NCBI RefSeq assembly: GCF_024594815.1
Contig: NZ_JANJOU010000010.1
Location: forward strand, 62,001-126,000
Origin: Roseomonas populi
Lineage (GTDB): Bacteria > Pseudomonadota > Alphaproteobacteria > Acetobacterales > Acetobacteraceae
Direction: 5' to 3'
Length of the DNA stretch: 64,000 nt
Every line of letters begins with the position of its first letter. Positions within the stretch are counted from its first letter, which is position 1. Positions 8,297 through 16,744 of the stretch are shown here, piece after piece. Below the pieces are notes generated by a model. It searched no databases. It was not told where the DNA came from and saw nothing but the letters and a program-made list of their open reading frames with translations. A program made the position numbers and the translations under genes.

Positions 8297-10564
8297 GTGA
8301 GGGCTGACATGGGACAGGCCCTGGCCCGAGTGCGGGAGAGCGCCGGGCTGACGCAGAGAGAGCTGGCGGCAAGGCTGTGCCTGCACCAGACCTCGCTGTC
8401 CCGGCTTGAGCAGGGTAACCGCGGCTGCGAGCCGTCCTTGCTGCGCCGCTACCTGCGGGCGGTCGGGACCGAGGAGGCCATTGCACTCCTGGCATCCATC
8501 GAGGCGCCGTGGCTGCACCTCCCGGCCCCCACGCTCCAGCACCCCGACATCGACGCGCTGCGCGGCATCGAGCAGGGGCTTTGCGCACTGGCCGAGCTGG
8601 AAACCCGGCCTTCCGCTCCTCCGGCGATCAGGGACCTTGCATCCCTCGTCTATGCCAGGCTGAGGAGGATCGGCCTCTTCCTGGTCCGTAGGGACCACCG
8701 GGTCGCCTTCCTGGGGGAGACGGGAGTCGGCAAGACCCACGCCCTGTGCCGACTGGGCGGCCTGTTCCAACGTCCTCGCAATCATGGGGACGCCCGCCTC
8801 CCGCTACTCGACGTGGGTGGTGGCGGCAGGACGGTGTGCGAGGTGGACGTCAGGTCCGGCAAGGGCTTCGCGATCGAGGTCGAACCCATGGATCCGGAGG
8901 AGGTGCAGCGCCACGTGCGGGACCTCTGCCGGGTGGCCATCGAGCGGAACGACTGGCTCGCGAGCGATGCCACGACCATCCCCGCCGGTCCGCCCCAGGA
9001 AATCGAGAGAGCGCTGCTCGCGATGGCAGGTCTCTCGCAAGCGGCCATCCGCGACCTGTCAGGAGACGCGGAGGCAATCGCGAACCTCGCGCAGCGCCAC
9101 AGGGGACAGGGCCTGCTCGCCGAGATCGTGGTCCGCCTCGCGCTGTGGCGCAGGACGCGCCGGGTTGCCGAGTTCGACGGCGACGATGTCGATGCTGGGC
9201 AGGCCTGGCTGAGGGAGGTCTTCGCCGCAGTGTGCAGCGGGCGCCATCCCGACTTCCCGCTCCCCACGAAGATCACCGTGACGGTCCCAATCGGGTTTGA
9301 TGACTCATCCTACAGACTGAGCCTCATCGACACGCGCGGAAGCCAGGGCGCCTCCCTCGAGCCTGAGCTCCTTCCGGTGCTGCGGGACCCCAGAACAGTC
9401 GTGGTGTTCTGCTCGCCCTGGAGGGCGGCTCCGGACGATGCCATCACCCTCTTCCTGAGATCTGTGCTCCAGACCAGGCGCGAGACCACACTCTCCACCC
9501 GCGCCGCGATCCTGGTCGTCGCCCGCCAGGGCGATGCCGCCAGAGCGGTGGATCCGCATGACCCGGCTGCCAGGGAGCTGGCCGAGGAGTACCTTGAGCG
9601 GGAGGAGGCGATCCAGGCGGCGTTGGCGCGCCTCGGGATCGGGGATGTCGGCGTCCTCGCCTTCGATGCGGCCCGGGGCCGCCGGGAGGATCTGGAGCAC
9701 TTCGTCGCGGAGCGGATCGCGAGGCTCCGGCAGGAGTACCTTGGGGACGCCAGCGCCGCCCTGGCCGCCGTAGACGAGCTTCGGCTTGCAGCAGGTGAAC
9801 CCGGCACCCAGGACCAGGCCGACGCCCTGCTGGCGAACCTCAGGGCCTTCACTGGGGACAACCGGATCCTGCGTGGCGATCCGGCCGAGGTCGGGACCGC
9901 CGTGACCGGTGCCCTGAGGGGAGCTAGCACCCATGCCGTGCGCACGGCAGTCCGCGGCAGGGGCGCCTCCCGCACCTTCGACATCTATCATCACCTGGGA
10001 ACCAGCATCGTCCAGGACGTCGCGCGCCGCCTTCCCCGGCTGGGGAAGCGGCTCGACGGGCGCTCGGACCTGGCGTCCGCGGTGGGGGAGCGAGCGGGCC
10101 GTCTCGCCGGGACAACAAGCGCCGTGCTGCTCGAGGTCACCGACCTGGAGGCTGACTTCCTCGCCGCCGTCGAGCACTACGCGGTCAAGGCCTGGCGCAG
10201 CCATCTCCGGTCGGATTCAGGTCTCTGGTCCGAACTGGAGGAAATCGAACTCACCGGCGCCTCCTTCAAGGACGAGGTCGCTGCCAGGATCCTGGCCTGG
10301 ATGGCCGGACATCGGCACGTGGGCGAGGAGGTGGAGGCCTTCATCCAGCGCGCATGGAGCGAGGCGGTCATCAGTCGACTGGCACAGCGTAGCGTAGACG
10401 AGCGATCCCAGCCGAAGCTCGCCGATGCTGGTCCATCTGGGCGAGGCGCCAGAACGAATAGCCGCGCGGCGACATTCGGGTCGCGACGCAAAGGTCAGAG
10501 CGCCACGGTTACCCGGAACCTGCGGTCCGGTCGCGGCATGCAGTCCTCCAGCTCGCATTTCTGA
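8297..10564 (+). CDS. Xre-type HTH fused to a P-loop NTPase (dynamin/GTPase-like); function unknown
   Basis: The 755-residue product begins with an Xre-type helix-turn-helix (residues 5-42: ARVRESAGLTQRELAARL followed by HQTSLSRLEQGNR). The start is GTG 8297. A P-loop follows at about 140-147 (GETGVGKT). A second nucleotide-binding element, LSLIDTRGSQG, lies at about 345, placed like the G3 motif (DxxG) of large GTPases. A hydrophobic strand before ARQGD near residue 410 sits where the base-recognition loop would be, but the canonical NKxD is missing. The long helical C-terminal half fits a dynamin-like or GTPase-effector layout. A sequence-specific DNA-binding domain on such a protein is unusual. 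It lies just outside the Tn7-like element and is possibly cargo of an older neighbouring one. I infer a defence or self-regulating role; I do not recognise a named family. Confidence 0.6.
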   Translation: MRADMGQALARVRESAGLTQRELAARLCLHQTSLSRLEQGNRGCEPSLLRRYLRAVGTEEAIALLASIEAPWLHLPAPTLQHPDIDALRGIEQGLCALAELETRPSAPPAIRDLASLVYARLRRIGLFLVRRDHRVAFLGETGVGKTHALCRLGGLFQRPRNHGDARLPLLDVGGGGRTVCEVDVRSGKGFAIEVEPMDPEEVQRHVRDLCRVAIERNDWLASDATTIPAGPPQEIERALLAMAGLSQAAIRDLSGDAEAIANLAQRHRGQGLLAEIVVRLALWRRTRRVAEFDGDDVDAGQAWLREVFAAVCSGRHPDFPLPTKITVTVPIGFDDSSYRLSLIDTRGSQGASLEPELLPVLRDPRTVVVFCSPWRAAPDDAITLFLRSVLQTRRETTLSTRAAILVVARQGDAARAVDPHDPAARELAEEYLEREEAIQAALARLGIGDVGVLAFDAARGRREDLEHFVAERIARLRQEYLGDASAALAAVDELRLAAGEPGTQDQADALLANLRAFTGDNRILRGDPAEVGTAVTGALRGASTHAVRTAVRGRGASRTFDIYHHLGTSIVQDVARRLPRLGKRLDGRSDLASAVGERAGRLAGTTSAVLLEVTDLEADFLAAVEHYAVKAWRSHLRSDSGLWSELEEIELTGASFKDEVAARILAWMAGHRHVGEEVEAFIQRAWSEAVISRLAQRSVDERSQPKLADAGPSGRGARTNSRAATFGSRRKGQSATVTRNLRSGRGMQSSSSHF

Positions 10565-11045
10565 CGAGACACGCTCCCACCGATGCGGAGACCGAGGCCC
10601 TTCCCCGGGACGCTGTCCGCATCGGCCAGAGGACCGGGGGGCGGAGCTGGCTGGCGAGGCGCCCATCCGCTGGCACGACGCCCCCGAGAGCCGCCTCTTC
10701 ATGGCGGCGGTCTCGGCCTAGGGGCGGACCCTGCATGCCCGAGGGCTGGAGAGCGAGGCCCTAGACTGTGCGGGCTTCCTGCTCGGGCTGGATCCCGCGG
10801 ACCGGCTGGATGTCGAGCGCGAGATCAGGGCACCATCCCGTCAGAGCGACCTCGAGGACCCGGCCGGCAGGGAGCGCCTGACGTACTGGCGCGGTCCCCG
10901 GGACCTGATGGAAGGCTGTGTCAGAGGAGTTGGCACGGGCGAAGGAGCACGACGACTTCCTGCGACAATAGGCAGACCGCCTCGCACCTCCTCCTAAACA
11001 TCCTTGCTTTTCAGCAATATGTCTTGAGAGGGGCCAATGCCAAGT
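10565..11045 (+). pseudogene. Decayed coding sequence downstream of the HTH-GTPase gene
   Basis: No intact frame exists, but pieces read like a real protein. A segment ending in ...GEAPIRWHDAPESRLFMAAVSA meets TAG at about 10,720. The same frame then continues plausibly with ARGLESEALDCAGFLLGL and DPADRLDVEREIRA. A frame change is also needed near 10,620 to join the preceding EALPRDAVRIGQ. The helical, TPR-like pattern suggests a soluble protein inactivated by at least one stop and one shift. It may once have been co-transcribed with the gene before it. Family not recognised. Confidence 0.35.
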
Positions 11046-11048
11046 CTT

Positions 11049-11078
11049 GGCACAGAGACAAGTTCACTAGCACCTCAC
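11049..11078 (+). repeat. Outward-facing transposon-end-like sequence (copy of the right end)
   Basis: The segment reads GGCACAGAGACAAGTTCACT and then AGCACCTCA. It matches the right end of the Tn7-like element at 48,730-48,757 (GGCACCGGGACAAGTCCACT, then GGCACCACA) in the same orientation, with about five mismatches. The following 10 bp (CAACAACACT) also resemble the 8 bp between the right end and gyrB. This looks like the right end of another related element abutting the left end of the present one. Confidence 0.6.
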
Positions 11079-11088
11079 AACAACACTA

Positions 11089-11200
11089 TGTGGTGCCAAG
11101 AAGCCTGTCCCTGGCACCGAGCTTACACGTTGATTCTTGGTCAGGCTATGACATGGGACCTGTCCTCCAGTGTCATCGACAGTGACCCGGACAGCCAGTC
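11089..11200. repeat. Left end of the Tn7-like element with putative TnsB-binding repeats
   Basis: The terminal repeat TGTGGTGCCA is followed by CCTGTCCCTGGCACC (to 11118). A related block, CATGGGACCTGTCCTCCAGT, lies at about 11,152-11,171. A weaker one near 11,189-11,214 contains CCCGGACAGCCAGTCGTGCC. Tn7-type ends carry several transposase-binding sites of about 20 bp. The spacing here fits separated sites on the left end, while the right end has overlapping copies. Confidence 0.55.
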
Positions 11201-11355
11201 GTGCCGTCAACCTTGTCAACGCCACCAGAGGCACCTGCTGCCCAGGTCGAGAACCCCATGAACGAAGAACGGCCGGACCGAGGTCCAGCCGTCCGAATGT
11301 TGCCCGACCCCAGGGACAGAGAGAAGCGTCCCCGAGGGCGCAGTCCGGATGATTG

Positions 11356-12408
11356 TCACACCTCCTCAAGGTGGCCGACATCCTCCTGGCGAGGGAGGCG
11401 CCTGCCCCGCCGGATGCGCGTCCTGCGGCTGGTGTCCCGAACAGGGGCCTTGTAATCCGCCAGGCTGACGAGCGCGAAGACATTTACCCACTCCGGGTTA
11501 TCGAGGTCGCGGCGCCGTTGCTCGACGGCCATCAGCAGGTGGCGGTCCATAGCCGTTGCTCCCTGTTTCCCCGCCTCCATGATGATGAGCGCCATGAAAT
11601 CCACGAGCCGCCCGAGGTACCCGGCCGTGGCAAGGTGAAGGCGGTGAGGAATGTCGCCCTCCAGGAGAAGAGAGGCGTTGAGGAGCGGGATCTTCGGCGC
11701 AAGGGCCTCGACGATCATCATCCACTCGCTTTGCGGGTCGGGGCCGCCCCATGGGAAGCTCTCGATCTCGGCTTGGCCCATCGAACGGCGCCCGAGTTGC
11801 TCGTTGAGATGGTAGGCCATCGAGGCCTCCGGCGTTCCGGCAATGACGATCGAAAGTCCGGAGTTGGACAGGGTCTTGAGCCAGTCCGCGGTGTCGTAAG
11901 CGAACCTGCCCGTCTTCCGGTCCATGAGGTGTTGGGCCTCGTCGAGAATGAGCACGCGGACCCCCATCCCGCGCAGGTAGTGGACCAGGCTGCGGGTCAG
12001 GTCCGCTTCCGTCGCTCGCGCTTTCGGGCTTACCCCGAGCCCCTCAAGGATTGCGCGGATCGTGCCCGAACGGGTCGCGGACGCCGGAACCTCCGCATAC
12101 ACGACTTCCATCAGGTCGCGCAGAACCTCCTTCACAGGGGGATGCCGGGCGAGAAACCGGTGGAGGATGGTGGACTTGCCTGCGCCGGACGCGCCCACGA
12201 GCAGGTAGGTCCGGGCAGGCTGCGGGTTCCCCTTCTCCGGCGGCCCGAAGGCGAGGACGCCCTCCAGGTCAAGCTCGATGGCGTCGAGCTGCGGATGGTT
12301 AAGGTAGATGTTCGTGCGGAACTGGGCGAGCATTGCCTTCGTCCTGTCCAGGGCGTCCTGCCGCTGACGGAGAGCGAGGGCACGATGATCGGCCGCGTTG
12401 TGGGTCAT
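11356..12408 (-). CDS. tnsC: TnsC/TniB-like AAA+ ATPase, transposition regulator
   Basis: This 350-residue AAA+ protein has Walker A GASGAGKST at residues 72-80 and Walker B VLILDEAQH around 152-160. That is the typical arrangement of the TniB/TnsC family. In Tn7-like transposition the ATPase polymerises on target DNA, links the TniQ target selector to the TnsAB transposase, and imposes target immunity. It is the last gene of a tnsA-tnsB-tnsC operon on the minus strand, starting 44 bp after the tnsB stop. A likely ribosome-binding site (CAGGAGG) lies just before ATG 12408. Its stop is about 270 bp from the proposed left end. There is no sign of truncation. Confidence 0.88.
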   Translation of the reverse strand: MTHNAADHRALALRQRQDALDRTKAMLAQFRTNIYLNHPQLDAIELDLEGVLAFGPPEKGNPQPARTYLLVGASGAGKSTILHRFLARHPPVKEVLRDLMEVVYAEVPASATRSGTIRAILEGLGVSPKARATEADLTRSLVHYLRGMGVRVLILDEAQHLMDRKTGRFAYDTADWLKTLSNSGLSIVIAGTPEASMAYHLNEQLGRRSMGQAEIESFPWGGPDPQSEWMMIVEALAPKIPLLNASLLLEGDIPHRLHLATAGYLGRLVDFMALIIMEAGKQGATAMDRHLLMAVEQRRRDLDNPEWVNVFALVSLADYKAPVRDTSRRTRIRRGRRLPRQEDVGHLEEV

Positions 12409-12452
12409 GGTAGCCTCCTGGTGGGTCTGGTAGATGGAAGGTCGACGGGAAG

Positions 12453-14501
12453 TCAGCCGAAGCTGATGGCGAACTTCCGCTGGGGCATGTCGAGCACGAC
12501 AGGGCCCCGCGGTTCCGCCTTCCGGGGCGGAGCGACAGGTGCGGCGACCGGCGCAGCACCGCTGGCGACGGGCACGGGATTGCCGTCCTCACCGATGTCG
12601 GTGATCTTCCCCGTGAGCGCCGGGTAGATCGCGTTCAGCTTTGTGGAGGACAGGTTCCCGGCCTGGCGGACCCGGGCGATGGCGGCGCGGAGCTTCGCCT
12701 TCGATTCCGCAAGCATCGCCATGGTCGCGGCCTGCCGAGCCTTCAGGTTCATCCGGGTCCGCGCCATGATCGCGTGGTGCTCGCCAAGACTCAAACCCTC
12801 GGCATAGTTTCGGTCGATGCAGGGCACCGGCACGTAGTGCCCGGGTTCGCGGAAATCCTCGACGTGTACCGTCCCGAGATTTTCGCTGCCGACACGGACC
12901 TTGAACGCCTGCGGGCGATCCGGGTGGTTTAGGAGGGCACGAAGCCGGGGATCCCGAGGGTTGCTGTAGTGCAGCCCGTAGAGCTCGATGCCCTTGCTGG
13001 TGAGGCGGCGATACTCGACATTCGCGAGGCTCAGCATGACGTCCGCCGCGGAGTTCGGCAGGCTCACGCCACCACGCTGACGAAGCCCTTCCGCCCACCG
13101 TTCGTTCGGCGTCTGCTTCGTGAACGAGTGCGGCGTGCGGCAGTAGATGTCGGCAATCCACTGATGCACCAGCGCGCGCACGTCGGTGACGGTGAGCCTC
13201 GCCTCCGCCTTCGAATCATACTTCCCCCTCATGGCGGGATTCGAGAAGGTCGTCCCCGGCAGCGTGTGGAACAGCTCCACGTTCGCGCGGCGGAAGAGCC
13301 GTTCCACCTTCCCCTTGTAGCGGGGCTGTCCGGCCGGACAGTACTGCAGGGTGATGCCGAGCTCCTTGGCCGCGGACCGAAGCGCAGCGCTGTGGAACTC
13401 GGGCCCGTTGTCGAGCACCAGGACGTCCATGATGCCCATCGCGTCCCAGGGGTACCGCGCACGGAGGTCCTCGCGGTCCACGCCAAGCAGGGCCGTCTTC
13501 GGCAGGATCGCGTTGCGGAGGCACATCATGGCGGCATGCCACCCCGGCCCTTCAAGCCCGACATGGACGCCCACAATCATGCGGCTCCAGCGGTCCAGGG
13601 CGATGGTGACCGTCGGTCGACCGATAGGAATGCCGGTCAGCGGACACACAACGATGACGTCGATCGGCGTATGGTCGATCTCTACCTCGTGCAGCAGATA
13701 ATCGCCCTGAGGACCACGGCCGACCAGCGAGTGTTTGCGGTCCGTCTCGAGGCGGCCGTCCCGCGCCAGGGACATCGCCTCTTCGGAAATGGAGCCGAGC
13801 CTGCGGTAGAACGTCCGCTTGCTCGGCACAGGAAGGCTCGGGGCGCTAGCCCCGAACCTCGTCTTCAGCTCGGCCTCCTTGGCCCTGATCCGTGCCCGAA
13901 TCTCCAGATAGGCATCGGAGCCGGACGTCTTCTCGGGCACCATGACGAGGTCGTCGATGACCCCGTCCATGATGGACTGAACTTCGGCCCCGAACTTGTC
14001 GTGGGAGCCTCCGCAGGCGTGGTTCCTGGGTACGAGGATGCGGACGTCGCCGAGCCGTTCGAAGCCGAGAGCGAGTGCCCGGTTCGCCCACCGGCGCAGG
14101 GAGCGAGGGCTGGGGCCCTTCTTGAACCCCTTCTCCTGACGCACGCACTCGATGAGGGTGGCGAGGTCGCGGTTCGACCATCGGCGGCGCCGGTCGTCGA
14201 GCATCTTTCGGACGAAGGGCACCCGGAACTCCGCCTTCGCCTTCGCTGCCTCGCTGAGGGAGGCGAAGTCGCCTTCCAGGAGATGAGCGGCTGCGCCCTG
14301 CACGACCTCCTGGCGGCGGTCGATCTCCAGCAGTCCCTCGCCATACTCACGGACGAGCTGGTCTTCGGGCACGGTGCTCACCGAATCGTCGTCGGTGCGC
14401 TCGAGGTTGACGCTGCCGTCCTTGGCTCGGTGGAGCACCTTGAAGCGCACTCCGCCCCGGATGAGGTGGTCACCGCGGCGCAGGCTGAGCTTGGGGGTCA
14501 T
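12453..14501 (-). CDS. tnsB: TnsB/TniA-like DDE transposase
   Basis: The 682-residue protein has a DDE retroviral-integrase fold. The catalytic triad is at about D276 (in HEVEIDHTPID), D364 (in VLVLDNGPEFHS) and E400 (in YKGKVERLFRR), with the usual DNGPEF motif and D-to-E spacing. The N-terminal 250 residues carry Arg-rich helical DNA-binding regions, including SNRDLATLI and PSPRSLRRWANRAL. It would bind the end repeats and perform the 3'-strand cuts and joining. Its ATG overlaps the tnsA stop by 4 bp (ATGA), giving coupled translation, and tnsC follows. All catalytic residues are present, so the transposase is probably functional. Confidence 0.92.
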   Translation of the reverse strand: MTPKLSLRRGDHLIRGGVRFKVLHRAKDGSVNLERTDDDSVSTVPEDQLVREYGEGLLEIDRRQEVVQGAAAHLLEGDFASLSEAAKAKAEFRVPFVRKMLDDRRRRWSNRDLATLIECVRQEKGFKKGPSPRSLRRWANRALALGFERLGDVRILVPRNHACGGSHDKFGAEVQSIMDGVIDDLVMVPEKTSGSDAYLEIRARIRAKEAELKTRFGASAPSLPVPSKRTFYRRLGSISEEAMSLARDGRLETDRKHSLVGRGPQGDYLLHEVEIDHTPIDVIVVCPLTGIPIGRPTVTIALDRWSRMIVGVHVGLEGPGWHAAMMCLRNAILPKTALLGVDREDLRARYPWDAMGIMDVLVLDNGPEFHSAALRSAAKELGITLQYCPAGQPRYKGKVERLFRRANVELFHTLPGTTFSNPAMRGKYDSKAEARLTVTDVRALVHQWIADIYCRTPHSFTKQTPNERWAEGLRQRGGVSLPNSAADVMLSLANVEYRRLTSKGIELYGLHYSNPRDPRLRALLNHPDRPQAFKVRVGSENLGTVHVEDFREPGHYVPVPCIDRNYAEGLSLGEHHAIMARTRMNLKARQAATMAMLAESKAKLRAAIARVRQAGNLSSTKLNAIYPALTGKITDIGEDGNPVPVASGAAPVAAPVAPPRKAEPRGPVVLDMPQRKFAISFG

Positions 14502-15205
14502 CGGCTGGTCTCCTGGATGGCGGCATGGGGGATGCGGACGGGCGTCCGTGCCGAGATCGCTCCCTGGTCGAGGGCGACAACGAGCTTCCGGCGCAGGACG
14601 AGCGCCATGAGGTCGGCGCGGGACGCCCCGGGAACGAGTTCCTCGATGCGTCCGAGGGTCGTGGCATTTCGAAGGATGATGGCCTCGCGAACGAGGAGAT
14701 CGAAACCGGGCGGGGCCGTGTGACGCCGAGCCGCTAGGACGTCCTTCGCGGCCTGGAGGCGCCGGAGGAAGGCGGGGGATGTGCTGTCCACGACCTCGTA
14801 ACCCACTCCGCGGACCGCGAACCTGGCCTGCAGGATCGCGGTCCGATGATCGACTTCCGCGAGAGCTCGTGGCGAAAGGTCCGCTCGGGGCTTCACCTCC
14901 TTAACGACGATCCGCCCGTCGTCGAACCGGACCTCGGCGTCCGGGACGTGACGGCGCTCGATGCCGCCATCGCTCCAGCGCACCATGTCGGGCTGGGCGC
15001 GGGCCGAGACGATCGCGCCGTCTGCCTCGATAATCATCCAGTGCGCCATCTCGCCCGCGGATTCGCATGGAATAAGGCAGCCCATCAGAGTGCTCGGGTA
15101 GAGCCGGATGACCCTCAACGGGTGCCGCGTCTCGATGCGGCGCGTCGGACCGAGCCCCCCATTCTGAGGCATCATCTCGCGCGGGATTTTTCGAGAGACA
15201 CGCAT
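14498..15205 (-). CDS. tnsA: TnsA-like endonuclease
   Basis: From ATG 15205 (MRVSRKIPREMM) the product has 235 residues, close to the usual TnsA length of about 230-270. It shows the restriction-endonuclease-like core of TnsA: Glu in ESAGEMAHW (about 48-52), Asp in HVPDAEVRF (about D89), and the E-x-K in VVKEVKPRADL (about E103/K105). TnsA makes the 5'-strand cuts so that the transposon excises fully (cut-and-paste). The C-terminal helical part (150-230) should contact TnsC. It is the first gene of the tnsABC operon and overlaps tnsB by 4 bp. The open frame extends further upstream, but that part is Arg/Ser-rich and unlike the family. Confidence 0.82.
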   Translation of the reverse strand: MRVSRKIPREMMPQNGGLGPTRRIETRHPLRVIRLYPSTLMGCLIPCESAGEMAHWMIIEADGAIVSARAQPDMVRWSDGGIERRHVPDAEVRFDDGRIVVKEVKPRADLSPRALAEVDHRTAILQARFAVRGVGYEVVDSTSPAFLRRLQAAKDVLAARRHTAPPGFDLLVREAIILRNATTLGRIEELVPGASRADLMALVLRRKLVVALDQGAISARTPVRIPHAAIQETSR

Positions 15206-16072
15206 CAGTCGCGAGCCTCCGCGAAGGACAGTCGGGGGCCGTTCGGACCTTGGACGCACGTTCGTACGGCGTCGCGACACCACTGCGCCCGAGTGCGCAT
15301 GGCTCCTCCTCCCGCCATCGCTGGCGGTCAAATTCGTCGAGATCTGTGTGTGGATGGAGTTGGTAGAGGACCGGCCGCAGTACCGACGGAATGCCGCCCG
15401 TGCAGTGTGAATGCACGACGGCAGCCTACTGTTGGAAACTCAATGGCTCGGGAAACGCCTCAGGACACCAACGCCAAGCCTGGCGGGGCAACTGCCCGAG
15501 AGCAGCACCGCGTCAGGCGAGACTTATCGCTAAGCCTAAAGTGTGCAGATTAGGAGCCCGGAACGACGGGCCCACGGCAGCGACGGAAAGGTCGGCCTGA
15601 TTGCACATAGGCAACGCAGGTACAGCGCGCCACCAACAGTGTCAAAGGCTTATTTGGGGTAATACCATAAGGGTGTCACGCTGGCGCCGAGCAGCCTTTG
15701 CGGGGCCCAATCTGCCCCGTCCGTTCATCCATTCTATGAGGTTTTTGCGGCAGCGTCTTGCAGCCCTATCTGTGGCGGATGAGCAACGTTCCAGTCCACA
15801 CTTGCCTGCCTGCGCTTCGCTCTGCTCGCGTCACCTTCGCTATCGCGGTCAGCCCCATGAAGTTGGATGGACGGCGAGTTCGAAAGGAAATCGCGTATGT
15901 ATGGCGGCGCGCGGCCGATCCTGATTCTACTGCCTAAAGGTCCAATGAGTCCTTGTGATCGAACTGGCGAGGCACGCTGTCGCGCGGCCCGCAGTAGCAA
16001 CTGCGATTCCTTCCTCTGCCGCCCTGAAACCAAGTGCACTCCGGGCCGCGGCCAGATAGAATCGCATTAGAA
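15206..16072. other. 867 bp between divergent tnsA and the AbiE-like pair; no gene recognised
   Basis: The region should contain the tnsABC promoter and the promoter of the AbiE-like operon. Several short overlapping frames exist on both strands, but none has recognisable motifs or a convincing start. The stretch 15,600-16,070 is less GC-rich than the genes around it. It may be decayed sequence from earlier cargo. Confidence 0.4.
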
Positions 16073-16744
16073 ATGACTCGACAACGGCATAATCGTCTAA
16101 CCAGCCTTGACCTCGCTGCGATCCCGCAGCGGGAGAGACTGACGATGTTGCTGTCGGACGGATCGGTCAGGAGACCGAAGGCGCTCAGGGAGGCGGGCAT
16201 CCGCCCCCAGGCGATCGCCGATGCCCTACGGGCCGGGCAGGTCGCGAAGACACAGGACGGGGCCTACTTCGTCCCGGGCGCCGAGCCCCGGCGCGACTTG
16301 GTTGACCTCGCCGGGGCCTGTACGCGGATGCCCAGGGCGGTGGTCTGCCTGCTCTCGGCCGCGCACTTGGCGGGCCTGGTGGACGAGGCGCCACCGAAGC
16401 TCTGGCTGGCCCTCCCCCAGGGCGTGCACGCCACCACGGTCGGGGACACGCCGCGCCAGGTCCTTCGGTGGAGCTACAACGGGGCGTTCGAGGTCGGGAT
16501 TGTCGAGGACGAGGTCTGCGGCGTCACGATCCGCCGTACGGACGCCGTTCGCACCGTCGTGGACCTGCTCCGCTACTCCAAGCATGTCGGCGGCATTGGC
16601 TCGGGAATCCGCGCCGCCCGGCGTTACGTCGCGAACGGCGGAAGGGCTACCGACTTCCTGGTGGTGGCCGAGACGCTCCAGGTGCCGTCGAGCACGATGC
16701 GAGACCTGCAGGTCGCGGCGGCAGCTATCGGCGGAGGTGAGTGA
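16073..16744 (+). CDS. AbiEi-like antitoxin/regulator of a type IV toxin-antitoxin pair
   Basis: The product is about 223 residues from ATG 16073; a downstream ATG at 16145 with GGAGAG before it is an alternative start. The N-terminal part has the winged-HTH pattern of AbiEi-family proteins (LREAGIRPQAIADALRAGQV, then a GAYFVPGAE wing). The middle holds the LAGACTRMPRAVVCLLSAAH segment and the strand-rich domain with LWLALPQG, and the RTDAVRTVVDLLRY motif matches the C-terminal AbiEi core. AbiEi represses its own operon and counters the AbiEii toxin. Its stop overlaps the start of the next gene. It sits inside the transposition core, between tnsA and the large tniQ. Confidence 0.72.
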   Translation: MTRQRHNRLTSLDLAAIPQRERLTMLLSDGSVRRPKALREAGIRPQAIADALRAGQVAKTQDGAYFVPGAEPRRDLVDLAGACTRMPRAVVCLLSAAHLAGLVDEAPPKLWLALPQGVHATTVGDTPRQVLRWSYNGAFEVGIVEDEVCGVTIRRTDAVRTVVDLLRYSKHVGGIGSGIRAARRYVANGGRATDFLVVAETLQVPSSTMRDLQVAAAAIGGGE

